Shown here piece after piece: positions 25,073-33,118 of a DNA stretch of 36,564 nucleotides (within the stretch, counting starts at the first letter, position 1; each line of letters starts with the position of its first letter). Source of the stretch: Candidatus Zixiibacteriota bacterium (GTDB lineage Bacteria; Zixibacteria; MSB-5A5; GN15; PGXB01); the NCBI GenBank assembly GCA_016933695.1, contig JAFGAL010000022.1:1-36564 (forward strand). Reading direction: 5' to 3'. Made by a program: the position numbers and the translations under genes. Under the pieces are notes generated by a model. The model made no database searches and was not told the origin of the DNA. It saw only the letters and a list, made by a program, of their open reading frames with translations.

Positions 25073-27337
25073 TTATTTCAGTTTCATGATTCCGTTGGTC
25101 TGAGCATCGACCACGGCAACGGCGGCCATATCGACAATCTCATTGACATCGCACGAGCGTTGCAGAACATGAACCGGTTTGGACAATCCCATCAGGATCG
25201 GTCCGACCGCGGTCAGTCCACCCAGACGCTGAAGCAGTTTGTAGGCCACGTTGCCGGAATTGAGATCCGGGAAGATAAACACGTTGGCCTTCTCTTTCAG
25301 CTTGGAACAGGTATAATAGCGTTCCATGATCTCCGGCATCAGTGCGGTATCGGCCTGCATTTCACCGTCGACGATCAGTTCGGGGGCTTTCGCATGCAGA
25401 ATCTTAACCGCCCGCGCCACTTTCCGGGATTCCGGATACGGAGCCGATCCGAAATTCGAAAACGACAGCATGGCGATCCGCGGTTCGATATTGAACGCCC
25501 GCGCGACATTCGCGGCGCTGACGGCGATTTCCGCAAGCTCTTCATCGGTCGGATTGATGTTCACCGTGGTATCGGCAAACATGTATACCTGATCCTTTTG
25601 GAGCATGGCGTACAGACCGGAAACCCGCGTAATGCCCGGATTGAGCGGAATGACTTCCAGCGCGGGACGAATCGTGGTCGGGTAGTCGGTGGTCACACCG
25701 GACAACACCGCATCACAATCGCCCTGATCGAGCATCATAATGCCGTAATAGATGCGGTTACGCAGTTTCCACATCGCCTGATCCAGAGTTACCCCGCGTC
25801 GACAGCGTTTCTGGTACAATTTCTCGGCATACAATTGCCGTTTGTTGGAATGACGGGGATCGAGGATTTCGATACCCTTCATATCGATCTCATGCTCTTC
25901 GGCAACTTTCTGAATTTCCTCGGCCACACCCAGCACAATCGGCTTGCCGATGCCTTCGGAGGCGACAATATGCGCGGCGCGAAGAATGCGTCCGGAATCG
26001 CCTTCGGGGAACACGATCCGTTTGGGATCCTTCTTAGCCTTGTTGGCGACCACGTTCATGATGATCCGGCCCTTGCCGATACGGCGTTCGAGTTGCTCTT
26101 TGTACTTTTCGATATCAACCGGTTTCTGGGCGACGCCGGTATCGATGGCGGCCTTGGCCACTGCGGCGGCTTCCCATGTCAGCACCCGGTGATCGAACGG
26201 CTTGGGGATGATATAATCTCGGCCGAATTTGAAATGATCGACATGATAGGCACGGGCCACTTCATCCGGCACGTCCTGTTTGGCCAGATTGGCCAGAGCT
26301 TTCACCGCCGCGATTTTCATTTCCTCGTTGATCGCCGTGGAATGCACGTCGAGTGCGCCACGGAAGATAAACGGGAAACCGAGGACGTTGTTGACCTGAT
26401 TGGGATAGTCCGACCGCCCGGTCGCCATAATCACGTCCTTGCGCGCCTCGAGCGCATCGGGATAGGTGATTTCGGGATCGGGATTGGCCATCGCGAAAAT
26501 AATCGGATCGCGTTCCATGCTCTTGACCATGTCCTTGGTCACCAGATCCTTGACCGACACACCCACAAACACGTCGGCGCCCTTCATGGCGTCGGCCAGC
26601 GTGTGGCAGTCGGTCTTGCGGACGAACTCGGCCTTGTATGGATTAAACTGATCGCCGCGGCCTTCGTACATGACCCCCTTGGAGTCCACCATCAGCAGGT
26701 TTTCGTGCTTGACACCCAGCGAGCAATACAGTTTGGCACAGGCAATGCCGGCGGCACCGGCGCCGGAGAACACCACCCGAATTTTATCGATATCCTTTTT
26801 CAAGATTTCCAGCGCGTTCAGCAAAGCCGCCCCGGAAATGATCGCGGTGCCGTGCTGATCGTCGTGGAAAACCGGAATCTTCATCGTCTTTTTAAGGGTT
26901 TCCTCAATATAAAAACATTCCGGCGCCTTGATATCTTCGAGGTTAATACCGCCAAAGGTCGGCTCCAGAAGCTGACAGCACTTGATGATCTCATCGGGAT
27001 CGTGCGTGTCCAGTTCGATATCGAACACGTCGACATCGGCGAAACGTTTGAACAAGACGCCCTTGCCTTCCATCACGGGCTTGCCGGCGCCGGCACCGAT
27101 ATCACCCAACCCAAGGACCGCGGTTCCGTTGGAGACGACCGCAACGAGGTTGCCCTTGTTGGTATATTTATAAATGTCTGAAGGATTCGCCTCGATTTCA
27201 AGGCAGGGTTCCGCCACGCCGGGCGTGTACGCCAGCGAGAGATCAAGCTGAGTCATGCAGGGCTTGGTCGGATTAACCTCGGTTTTACCCGGCCTGCCGA
27301 CTGAGTGATAATCAAGCGCTTGTTTCTTGGTGATCAT
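25073..27337 (-). CDS. maeB: NADP-dependent malic enzyme with C-terminal phosphotransacetylase-like domain
   Basis: Oxidative decarboxylation of malate to pyruvate and CO2. It has 754 residues, the length of MaeB-type two-domain enzymes. The malic domain (about 1-165) shows [32 protein letters not shown] and the [11 protein letters not shown] metal region, with HDDQHGTAI at about 153-161. The NAD(P)-binding domain (about 165-400) has [16 protein letters not shown]. The PTA-like domain (about 430-754) begins [20 protein letters not shown] and contains ISGLYAM-type and [11 protein letters not shown] blocks; in this family it is regulatory (acetyl-CoA) rather than catalytic. Neighbouring oadGAB and birA make a pyruvate-oxaloacetate-malate module. 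Promoter and ribosome-binding-site palindrome lie upstream. Confidence 0.97.
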   Translation of the reverse strand: MITKKQALDYHSVGRPGKTEVNPTKPCMTQLDLSLAYTPGVAEPCLEIEANPSDIYKYTNKGNLVAVVSNGTAVLGLGDIGAGAGKPVMEGKGVLFKRFADVDVFDIELDTHDPDEIIKCCQLLEPTFGGINLEDIKAPECFYIEETLKKTMKIPVFHDDQHGTAIISGAALLNALEILKKDIDKIRVVFSGAGAAGIACAKLYCSLGVKHENLLMVDSKGVMYEGRGDQFNPYKAEFVRKTDCHTLADAMKGADVFVGVSVKDLVTKDMVKSMERDPIIFAMANPDPEITYPDALEARKDVIMATGRSDYPNQVNNVLGFPFIFRGALDVHSTAINEEMKIAAVKALANLAKQDVPDEVARAYHVDHFKFGRDYIIPKPFDHRVLTWEAAAVAKAAIDTGVAQKPVDIEKYKEQLERRIGKGRIIMNVVANKAKKDPKRIVFPEGDSGRILRAAHIVASEGIGKPIVLGVAEEIQKVAEEHEIDMKGIEILDPRHSNKRQLYAEKLYQKRCRRGVTLDQAMWKLRNRIYYGIMMLDQGDCDAVLSGVTTDYPTTIRPALEVIPLNPGITRVSGLYAMLQKDQVYMFADTTVNINPTDEELAEIAVSAANVARAFNIEPRIAMLSFSNFGSAPYPESRKVARAVKILHAKAPELIVDGEMQADTALMPEIMERYYTCSKLKEKANVFIFPDLNSGNVAYKLLQRLGGLTAVGPILMGLSKPVHVLQRSCDVNEIVDMAAVAVVDAQTNGIMKLK

Positions 27338-27340
27338 AGC

Positions 27341-27357
27341 AAATTAGCTCCTAATTT
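27341..27357 (-). promoter_or_regulatory. Palindrome enclosing the maeB ribosome-binding site
   Basis: AAATTAG (27341-27347), CTC, CTAATTT (27351-27357). On the mRNA the stem is AAATTAG-GAG-CTAATTT, so the AGGAG Shine-Dalgarno is split between the stem and the 3-base loop. It could act as a weak translational brake or a DNA operator. Confidence 0.5.
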
Positions 27358-27390
27358 AGAGCACTTATCCAATTTCAGTCCACGGGGGGT

Positions 27391-27418
27391 ATGATAGAGA
27401 ATGAAACCAAATAGTCAA
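27391..27418 (-). promoter_or_regulatory. Sigma-70 promoter of maeB
   Basis: Minus strand TTGACT (27418-27413), 16-bp spacer, TATCAT (27396-27391). The leader is about 47 bases and contains the palindrome over the ribosome-binding site. Confidence 0.7.
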
Positions 27419-27625
27419 GCGGTTTCGCACCGGAAATCGCACCTTTTTTCACAAAGATAAACCGGCCGAAAACGGTCTTTTTTGCAGGTGTTACCGGCCG
27501 GAATTACCTGAAGACACACCGCATCCCTATTCAGGACATGAAACACGACAAGACAAGACCATACCGACCGCGGCCAAACCCGGCATGGCGGCGGGAATGA
27601 CATCCTGACCCGATTGATACGGTTT

Positions 27626-28561
27626 TTAAAACACCGAGAACTTGAAATACTTGCGGGGATTTTTTTCGATATCGGCGACCAGATTTTCAATGCGGACAAT
27701 CAGGTTGCGCACTTCATCGTACAACTCGGCGTCGTTGACCAGCGCACCGGCGGTGCCGTCGCCCCGGTTGACTTTCGCCAATATCGAATCGATCCGCCCG
27801 GTCGACGAATGGATATTATTATAGACTCCGGGATCGGAAATCAATTTGCCGAGCGTGCCGGTGTTGCTGTTGACCCGGGTGGTGATCTCGCTGAGATTGC
27901 CGGAGACCGATTCGATCGATTGCGTGATCCGTTCCTGGTTTTTCTGGAGATCGTCGATCAATAGCGTCAGCGACGCCAAAAGCGTCGTCATCTCATGAAA
28001 CAGCGTGTCGTTGGTGAACAGCTGCCCGACCGTTCCCTCGCCAGCGCGCATGCGTCCGGTCAGATCGGTCAGGTTTTCGACCATGCCCCGCGCCGATACC
28101 ATCGTTTGTTCTCCCTCGGCGAATACTGATGAAAGATCGCCCGCCGGGATGTTGGGAACATATCCGTCCGGTTCGATCAGGGGCAAATCGAGACTGCCGG
28201 GAACGACTTCGAGATACTTGTCGCCCATCAGGCCAATCGTTCCGAGTTTGACCCCGGCATCCTGCGTCACCATGTGCTGAAGGGATTTCTTGACCGTGAA
28301 GCGCAATTCGATACGACGGGCGCTGTCGAGATTGACAAACTCGATTGACTTGACATTACCGACCTCGACCCCGGCCAGCCAGACCGGCGCGCCGGCGACC
28401 AGGCCGTTGGCATTGCTTACGTAGGTGACATAACCGGTTTTCACTTCGAAAATCGATGTGCCGCCGCCGGTGAACGATGCCCAGAGCAGCGTCACAATGG
28501 CGATGGCGATGACGATGCCGACCTTTAATTCGCCCCAGGGGACTTTTATTGATCGTTTCAT
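27626..28561 (-). CDS. mlaD: MlaD-type MCE domain protein, lipid-transport substrate-binding subunit
   Basis: Periplasmic, inner-membrane-anchored subunit of an Mla/MCE lipid ABC transporter. It has 311 residues: cytoplasmic KRSIKVPWGELK, one membrane helix (about 13-30), MCE domain about 40-120 (VTYVSNANGLVAGAPVWLAGVEVGNVKSIEF, GVKLGTIGLMGDKYLEVVPGS), then a long helical part with heptad-like repeats and TGTLGKLISDPGVYNNI-type motifs. It is longer than E. coli MlaD (about 180 residues) owing to this extra helical tail, as in many non-proteobacterial homologues. It starts 12 bp after the ATPase gene. Confidence 0.93.
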   Translation of the reverse strand: MKRSIKVPWGELKVGIVIAIAIVTLLWASFTGGGTSIFEVKTGYVTYVSNANGLVAGAPVWLAGVEVGNVKSIEFVNLDSARRIELRFTVKKSLQHMVTQDAGVKLGTIGLMGDKYLEVVPGSLDLPLIEPDGYVPNIPAGDLSSVFAEGEQTMVSARGMVENLTDLTGRMRAGEGTVGQLFTNDTLFHEMTTLLASLTLLIDDLQKNQERITQSIESVSGNLSEITTRVNSNTGTLGKLISDPGVYNNIHSSTGRIDSILAKVNRGDGTAGALVNDAELYDEVRNLIVRIENLVADIEKNPRKYFKFSVF

Positions 28562-28573
28562 GATATCCTCAAG

Positions 28574-29341
28574 TTAAACAAAATCGATTTTATGCACGTG
28601 CGCAACTGCTTTTCGGAACGGTTCGAGGAACTCGACCACGCGTGGATCGGTGGAATCGCGCAGGCCGTTGATATCCCCGTCGAAGGCCACTTCACCGCCG
28701 TCGATGAAGATGAACTTGTCGCCGATCTTAAACGCATCCGCGATCTGATGCGTCACGATCAGCGACGTCACCCGGTTGCGTTCCATCAGGCGATTGATGA
28801 GATTAATAATGTTGGTGGTCATCTGCGGATCGAGACCGGTGGTCGGTTCATCGTACAGCATGATCATCGGATCGGTGGACAACAACGCCCGCCCGATCGC
28901 CACGCGTCTCTGCATACCGCCGGACAACTCATCGGGCAGTCGGTCGATATATTCCTCGCCGATCCCCACGAAACCGAGCATGCGACGGACCTTTTCCTCA
29001 ATCTCGGCAAGCGACATATCGGTATGTTCCAGAAGGTAATACCCGACGTTCTCCCCCACCGTCATCGAATCGAACAGTGCCCCGTCCTGGAACACCATCC
29101 CGATCTGCTTGCGCATCTCGCGCATTTTCTTCTCATTGAGGCCGCAGATATTTTCACCGTTGATGATGATTTGGCCCCGGTCGGGACAGGCCAGACCGAG
29201 AATCAACCGCAGGATGGTCGATTTCCCGGAGCCGGAATGCCCCATGATAATGCGCGGTTCACCGGCCGGGATATGGAACGAGACATTGTTGATAATCTTC
29301 TTGTTCCCGATGGAATAATGCACGTTGCGAAATTCAATCAT
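28574..29341 (-). CDS. mlaF: MlaF-type ABC transporter ATP-binding protein
   Basis: Cytoplasmic ATPase of the Mla lipid transporter, 255 residues. Walker A GHSGSGKST lies at about 34-42, the Q-loop in GMVFQDGALFDSMTV, the ABC signature LSGGMQRR, Walker B IMLYDEPTTGLDP and the switch histidine in SLIVTHQIADAF. The GALFDSMTVGENV segment after the Q-loop is typical for MlaF. Its ATG overlaps the mlaE stop by 4 bases (29338-29341). The short C-terminal extension after the nucleotide-binding domain is ordinary for the family. Confidence 0.96.
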   Translation of the reverse strand: MIEFRNVHYSIGNKKIINNVSFHIPAGEPRIIMGHSGSGKSTILRLILGLACPDRGQIIINGENICGLNEKKMREMRKQIGMVFQDGALFDSMTVGENVGYYLLEHTDMSLAEIEEKVRRMLGFVGIGEEYIDRLPDELSGGMQRRVAIGRALLSTDPMIMLYDEPTTGLDPQMTTNIINLINRLMERNRVTSLIVTHQIADAFKIGDKFIFIDGGEVAFDGDINGLRDSTDPRVVEFLEPFRKAVAHVHKIDFV

Positions 29342-30126
29342 AAATATCCCTTAAGAAACGAATACACCACCTTGGTGATGATGAAATTGGCGATTAAAAC
29401 CGAGATTGACGACAGCACCACCGATTCGGTGGTGGCCTGCCCTACCCCCTTGGTTCCGCCTTCCGAGGTGAATCCTTTATAGCAGGCGATAAATCCGATG
29501 ATAAACGAAAACACCATCGGTTTGACCACCCCGATAAACAGGTTGCCGAATATGAGTCGTTCCTTGACCGCGACGAGATAGGTTGTGGAAGTGATATGCG
29601 AGATGAAAATCGCGATAATCCATCCACCCAGAATCGCGATAATATCGCAGATTATGGTCAACACCGGCATCATGATTAACAGCGCAATCACCCGCGGTGC
29701 GGCCAGTTTGCGGATGGGATCGATACCGAACGCGATCAGGGCATCGATTTGATTGGATGATTTCATCGCGCCGATTTCGGCGGTAATCCCGGCGGCCACG
29801 CGCGCCGCCACCATCAGGCCGGTTAAAATCGGTCCCAGTTCCCTGAGGACCGCAATGGCCATGATGCGACCGATATAGGTCTTGGATCCGAATTCCGCCA
29901 ATTCATTGGAAAACTGAAGCGTCATCGCCTGCCCGGCCGACATCCCGGTCAGGATGATTAAAAACAGCGATCCCACGCCGATCAAATACATCTGTTCGAG
30001 GGTTTCGGCGGGATACACCGGACGACCGACCATGGATCGCAGGACTTTCAGGGAGAAAAAAAACATTTGCTGGGATTCATACACAAAGTGCTTGATCCAG
30101 CTATATACCAATCGTATCAAATTCAT
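29338..30126 (-). CDS. mlaE: MlaE-type ABC transporter permease
   Basis: Inner-membrane permease of the Mla lipid transporter, 262 residues from the ATG at 30126 (MNLIRLVYSWIKHF). An in-frame ATG at 30186 is rejected because it falls in the -35 box of the promoter. The family signature is strong: LREIGPILTGLMVAARV-type block (here AVLRELGPILTGLMVAARVAAGITAEIGAMKSSNQIDAL), DPIRKLAAPRVIALLIMMPVLT, and SFIIGFIACYKGF near the C-terminus. About five membrane helices are visible. It is the first gene of mlaEFD. No mlaA, mlaB or mlaC is seen nearby. Confidence 0.95.
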   Translation of the reverse strand: MNLIRLVYSWIKHFVYESQQMFFFSLKVLRSMVGRPVYPAETLEQMYLIGVGSLFLIILTGMSAGQAMTLQFSNELAEFGSKTYIGRIMAIAVLRELGPILTGLMVAARVAAGITAEIGAMKSSNQIDALIAFGIDPIRKLAAPRVIALLIMMPVLTIICDIIAILGGWIIAIFISHITSTTYLVAVKERLIFGNLFIGVVKPMVFSFIIGFIACYKGFTSEGGTKGVGQATTESVVLSSISVLIANFIITKVVYSFLKGYL

Positions 30127-30157
30127 AGCGTACGTATTTATCGGTTCAGCCGTTGAT

Positions 30158-30186
30158 ATAGTAGACGGCATCATTGTCAAAGTCAA
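30158..30186 (-). promoter_or_regulatory. Sigma-70 promoter of mlaEFD
   Basis: Minus strand TTGACT (30186-30181), 17-bp spacer, TACTAT (30163-30158). The leader is about 25 bases with no obvious Shine-Dalgarno. Confidence 0.7.
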
Positions 30187-30236
30187 GAACCAATTGCTCT
30201 CTTACCCGTGATATTGGCAATTGATTCAATAAATAG

Positions 30237-30264
30237 TTGATAATGCGTGCATTTGTATTATACA
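30237..30264 (+). promoter_or_regulatory. Candidate leaderless promoter of the PP-loop gene
   Basis: TTGATA (30237-30242), 16-bp spacer, TATACA (30259-30264). The expected start coincides with the ATG at 30272, and no Shine-Dalgarno is present. Confidence 0.45.
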
Positions 30265-30271
30265 TTGGACC

Positions 30272-31312
30272 ATGAAGACACCGGACGTCCCCATTCTTGC
30301 CGATCCTGTGCGTGGTCATGCAATCGCGCTGTTCTCGGGCGGACTGGATTCCGCGCTGGCGATTCTTCTGGTCATGCAACAGAATATCCGGGTTACGGCG
30401 CTGACATTCTTTACACATTTTAACAGCGAGATCAGAGACCGCGCCACCGGAGGTGAACACCCGTATCCCACGGCGGAGAAATTCGGATTCACGGTCCGCC
30501 TGGTGCATCTGGGTGAACCATTTCTCGATATTGTCCGGTCCCCCAAACATGGACACGGCAGGAATATGAATCCCTGCATCGACTGTCGTATCGCCATGCT
30601 CACAGAAGCCAAACGATACATGGAACTGGTCGGCGCGGATTTTGTCATCACCGGCGAAGTGCTCAGCCAGCGCCCGATGTCGCAGTTTCGCAGTATCCTC
30701 AACGTGGTCGAACGCGACAGCGGCCTGAAAGGACATCTGGTGCGACCGCTTTCCGCGCAGTTGTTGCGGGAGACAATCCCCGAACAAAACGGTTTATTGG
30801 ATCGGACCCGACTGGGGAGAATCGCGGGACGGTCGCGCAGGCCGCAGATGGAACTGGCCGAGCAATTCGGACTGGAAGATTTCTCGCCGCCCGCGGGCGG
30901 ATGCCTGCTGACCGATGTCGGTTATTCCAGGCGGCTCAGAGATTTTATCGAGCATTCCGACACCATGGATTTCCATGATGTCAACCTGCTTCGGCTGGGA
31001 CGTCATTTCCGACTCGATGAACACACCAAACTGATTGTTGGTCGACGGGAAAAAGACAACCACGGGATATTAAGAAATGCCAGGCCCGGGCATATCATTC
31101 TTGAGGCGCAGGATACCGGGTCGCCGATTGCGCTGTATATCAGTTCCGCCGGTGAAAAACATCTACTCGAAGCCGCCGCGATAACCGCACGATACTGCGA
31201 TGCGCGCAATGAAAAACTGGTGATGGTGAAATGTCTGAATGAAAATGACGGCCGCACCTGGACAGTGGCGCCGGCCGATCCGGAGCAGATCAAGGCATAT
31301 ATTATCAAGTGA
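30272..31312 (+). CDS. PP-loop ATPase, probable tRNA/RNA thiolation enzyme with C-terminal NFACT-R-like domain
   Basis: 346 residues. The PP-loop SGGLDS at 22-27 adenylates the RNA target in ThiI/MnmA/TtuA-type enzymes. Then come PCIDCRIAMLTEAKRYM, with C102-x-x-C105, and GADFVITGEVLSQRPMSQ, a MnmA/ThiI-like core block. A third cysteine, C211, lies in PPAGGCLLTD. Three such cysteines are the ligand set of iron-sulfur-dependent tRNA sulfurtransferases, so an [4Fe-4S] cofactor is plausible. The C-terminal ~110 residues (LRLGRHFRLDEHTKLIVGRREKDN...) resemble the NFACT-R RNA-binding domain. The target nucleotide is unknown. It is a single gene, divergent from mlaE. Confidence 0.85.
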   Translation: MKTPDVPILADPVRGHAIALFSGGLDSALAILLVMQQNIRVTALTFFTHFNSEIRDRATGGEHPYPTAEKFGFTVRLVHLGEPFLDIVRSPKHGHGRNMNPCIDCRIAMLTEAKRYMELVGADFVITGEVLSQRPMSQFRSILNVVERDSGLKGHLVRPLSAQLLRETIPEQNGLLDRTRLGRIAGRSRRPQMELAEQFGLEDFSPPAGGCLLTDVGYSRRLRDFIEHSDTMDFHDVNLLRLGRHFRLDEHTKLIVGRREKDNHGILRNARPGHIILEAQDTGSPIALYISSAGEKHLLEAAAITARYCDARNEKLVMVKCLNENDGRTWTVAPADPEQIKAYIIK

Positions 31313-31321
31313 ATATCCGGC

Positions 31322-31357
31322 AAAAAAAGAGGGTTCCCAATGTCCGGTTGGGAACCC
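31322..31357 (-). terminator. Intrinsic terminator oriented to the minus strand
   Basis: Perfect 10-bp stem, GGGTTCCCAA (31331-31340) and TTGGGAACCC (31348-31357). In the minus direction it is followed by TC and seven T, in the plus direction by no T-tract. No protein gene lies directly upstream of it on the minus strand. Confidence 0.85.
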
Positions 31358-31470
31358 ATCCTCACCTCAGTCAGTGCAACCGAGTAACTCTACCGCCAAG
31401 TTAAGTCACCCGTGATGCTTTTCTCTGGCAGACGCGGGTCTATCCCTGTATGAGCAAAGCCTTTTGCTAA
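31322..31470 (-). ncRNA. Candidate structured small RNA or orphan riboregulator
   Basis: The terminator at 31322-31357 points to a minus-strand transcript, yet the nearest minus-strand gene (31749-32567) has its own terminator at 31682-31714. The segment upstream is GC-rich in an AT-rich surrounding and can fold: AGCAAA/TTTGCT hairpin (31452-31467), GACCCG pairing with CGGGT, CTGCCAG opposite TTGGCGG, and GGTAGAGTTACTC. I compared it by eye with c-di-GMP-I, cobalamin, THF, SRP, 6S and tmRNA patterns and found no match. A -10-like TATTAT lies at 31482-31477, without a good -35. The family is unknown and the 5' end uncertain. Confidence 0.45.
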
Positions 31471-31681
31471 CTGGATATAATAAGTATCAAATACTGTGCC
31501 GCGACTGTCGTGAATTACATAAGATATTGTCTATCATTATATTACGGTGTTTTCACAACAACGAACGGCATCCGGCAAACGATTATAATCGCATGATATG
31601 CGCCATAAAACCGTCATTCATCATGGACCTTCTCATATGCCATTATAATTCAATGACTTAACGCCTCGCAGTTTCTGCCAT
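31471..31681. other. AT-rich intergenic stretch, nothing identified
   Basis: No convincing gene. A 65-residue frame at 31464-31661 has no ribosome-binding site and unlikely composition. The stretch may hold the promoter of the candidate small RNA. Confidence 0.4.
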
Positions 31682-31714
31682 ATAAAAACCCCTCTTTCGC
31701 ATGAAAGAGGGGTT
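31682..31714 (-). terminator. Intrinsic terminator of the cohesin-like/FlgD-Ig protein gene
   Basis: 12-bp stem AACCCCTCTTTC (31687-31698) / GAAAGAGGGGTT (31703-31714) with a GCAT loop, followed on the minus strand by T-rich TTTATA. It lies 34 bases after the stop. Confidence 0.9.
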
Positions 31715-31748
31715 CCTCACTTGCCTTAGCGAATTTTTTGCGGGGTCC

Positions 31749-32567
31749 TTACTTCAACAGCATCATCTTCTTGGTTTCAACCTTGCTGTCGGCTGAAATC
31801 TTGTAGAAGTAAATGCCGGTTGCCACTGAACCGCCATTGTCATCATCGCCGTTCCAGGTGACCGACTGATAGCCGGGTTCCTGATAGTCGTCAACCAACG
31901 TCTTCACTTTTTGTCCAAGAACATTGAAAATGTCCAGTCTGACCTTGGACGCCGCCGGCAGGTCATACTGAATTATGGTCGACGGGTTGAACGGATTCGG
32001 ATAGTTCTGGTGCAGGTTGAATGATGTCGGGACGCTCGGACTGCTACTGGATGTATTCAGGTAAACCGTCACGTCTTCAAACACCGGCTCTTCCACCTTC
32101 ATCTCGGGCTTGTCGCCGTTGAATTCGGAATATACGAAGAGCGCCGAATGATTCGGGTATTCAACCTTCGTCGGTGTCAGTTCAATCTGATCCACCGTCG
32201 GATCATCGACGCTGAAAATCAGGTTGGCAATAACGCCGCTTCCCGTTTCCAGATCGGACTTGTCACCATACACCATCGGAATCAGGGCGATAACAACCGT
32301 GTTTTCCTCCTCGATGATTCTGGCCACCTTCAGATCAAAGTTTTCCGCCCGGGTTCCCTCAAAACTCACTTCCTCCAGCGTGACACCTTCGGAATATTTG
32401 AGCGGAAGCTCCATGCCGGTCATCATACGATCGTTTTTCAATGTGACCGGAACGGTCACGCGATCACCCTGCGCCTCTGATTTCAGCAGAGAAACGGTGC
32501 TGACACCGGCAAACGCGGACGAAACCAAAAATACCATTGCGGCCGCGATGATGAATGTCTTTCTCAT
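31749..32567 (-). CDS. Secreted cohesin-like protein with FlgD-Ig / type IX sorting C-terminal domain
   Basis: 272 residues from the ATG at 32567, preferred over a GTG two codons upstream because of the GGTGA spacing. Signal peptide (MRKTFIIAAAMVFLVSSAFA). The N-terminal beta-sandwich (about 22-130) has GDRVTVPVTLKNDRMMTGMELPLKYSEGVTLEEVSF, the pattern of cohesin-type domains. A Ser-rich linker (about 173-180) follows, then NLHQNYPNPFNPSTIIQYDLP, RLDIFNVLGQKVKTLVDD and GIYFYKISADSKVETKKMMLLK, the FlgD-Ig-like/type IX sorting module that directs surface secretion in FCB bacteria. No type IX machinery is encoded in the window. It has a strong promoter and a long leader. Confidence 0.87.
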   Translation of the reverse strand: MRKTFIIAAAMVFLVSSAFAGVSTVSLLKSEAQGDRVTVPVTLKNDRMMTGMELPLKYSEGVTLEEVSFEGTRAENFDLKVARIIEEENTVVIALIPMVYGDKSDLETGSGVIANLIFSVDDPTVDQIELTPTKVEYPNHSALFVYSEFNGDKPEMKVEEPVFEDVTVYLNTSSSSPSVPTSFNLHQNYPNPFNPSTIIQYDLPAASKVRLDIFNVLGQKVKTLVDDYQEPGYQSVTWNGDDDNGGSVATGIYFYKISADSKVETKKMMLLK

Positions 32568-32608
32568 TAGCACTCACCCCCCGTTAAGGGTTAAATGGTT
32601 CACTTTGC

Positions 32609-32646
32609 GCTGTCTGACACAGAAACGATCCTTGTACACAGACAGC
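32609..32646 (-). promoter_or_regulatory. Stem-loop in the 5' leader of the cohesin-like protein gene
   Basis: Perfect 8-bp arms GCTGTCTG (32609-32616) and CAGACAGC (32639-32646) enclosing 22 bases, about 45 bases before the ATG in a leader of about 160 bases. Possible mRNA-stability or regulatory element. Confidence 0.5.
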
Positions 32647-32733
32647 TGATTTCCTATTCGCAATACGTAAAGGTCATTTAACAACTTCTTAAATGGGTTA
32701 GGGGTAACGTGAGGGAGGTCTCTCTCTATGTGT

Positions 32734-32762
32734 AATATACGCATAAACTTACCTACTGTCAA
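32734..32762 (-). promoter_or_regulatory. Strong sigma-70 promoter of the cohesin-like protein gene
   Basis: Minus strand TTGACA (32762-32757), 17-bp spacer, TATATT (32739-32734). The start near 32727 leaves a leader of about 160 bases. Confidence 0.85.
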
Positions 32763-33050
32763 GTATTTCTTGCTTACTTATTATACGGCGTTTCGCATAA
32801 AAACACTGTTAGAATTACATTAAGTTTTTTATTCTCTTGACCTTATCAGCTGTGAGGGTTGTTGCCTTACTCCAAGGCGTCGTTGGCCGCCGACTTTTTA
32901 CACTGAAATATTCTCCTTCTGTTTTTTATATCCATAACGGACAGGGAGGTTCCAAAAAGATTCATCAATTATAACATTTTTTTATCCGGCGTGGTTTCCC
33001 CAGTCTGCGATCAGCAATGCTCGACATTGACGACATTCCACATTATTGAC
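32763..33050. other. AT-rich intergenic stretch between divergent genes
   Basis: No gene found. Around 32862-32901 two small stems (GCCTT/AAGGC, then GTCG/CGAC) are followed by five T, a weak terminator-like structure on the plus strand with no gene feeding into it. Confidence 0.35.
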
Positions 33051-33079
33051 TTGACACGCCGGATTTCAGCCAATAGTTT
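33051..33079 (+). promoter_or_regulatory. Sigma-70 promoter of the OPT transporter gene
   Basis: TTGACA (33051-33056), 17-bp spacer, TAGTTT (33074-33079). The leader is about 33 bases with AGGAGG just before the start. Confidence 0.7.
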
Positions 33080-33118
33080 ATCGTTCAATACCTTTCATAT
33101 TCTTGCACAGGAGGCAAT

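Noticed and set aside
25067..27181. 704-codon open frame on the plus strand opposite maeB
   Set aside because: It mirrors the codon pattern of maeB, shows no family motifs and has low-complexity His/Gly/Asp-rich translation; it is a shadow of the real gene.
27440..27480. Plus-strand terminator (GGCCG-AAAA-CGGTC followed by six T)
   Set aside because: The stem is only five pairs with a wobble and no plus-strand gene leads into it; left out of the annotation.
30127..30186. Longer MlaE N-terminus from 30186
   Set aside because: The extra 20 codons lie over the promoter (-35 at 30181-30186), and the family N-terminus fits the ATG at 30126.
31360..31470. c-di-GMP-I (GEMM), cobalamin or THF riboswitch
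   Set aside because: Short resemblances (GGTAGAGTTACTCGG, GCAAAGCC) are in the wrong order and the invariant blocks such as GGGCAAACC are missing.
31464..31661. 65-codon plus-strand frame
   Set aside because: No ribosome-binding site, odd composition, and it lies over AT-rich non-coding sequence.
32574..32762. 62-codon minus-strand frame upstream of the cohesin-like protein gene
   Set aside because: It starts inside the -35 box of the promoter and is part of the leader; no matching ribosome-binding site.
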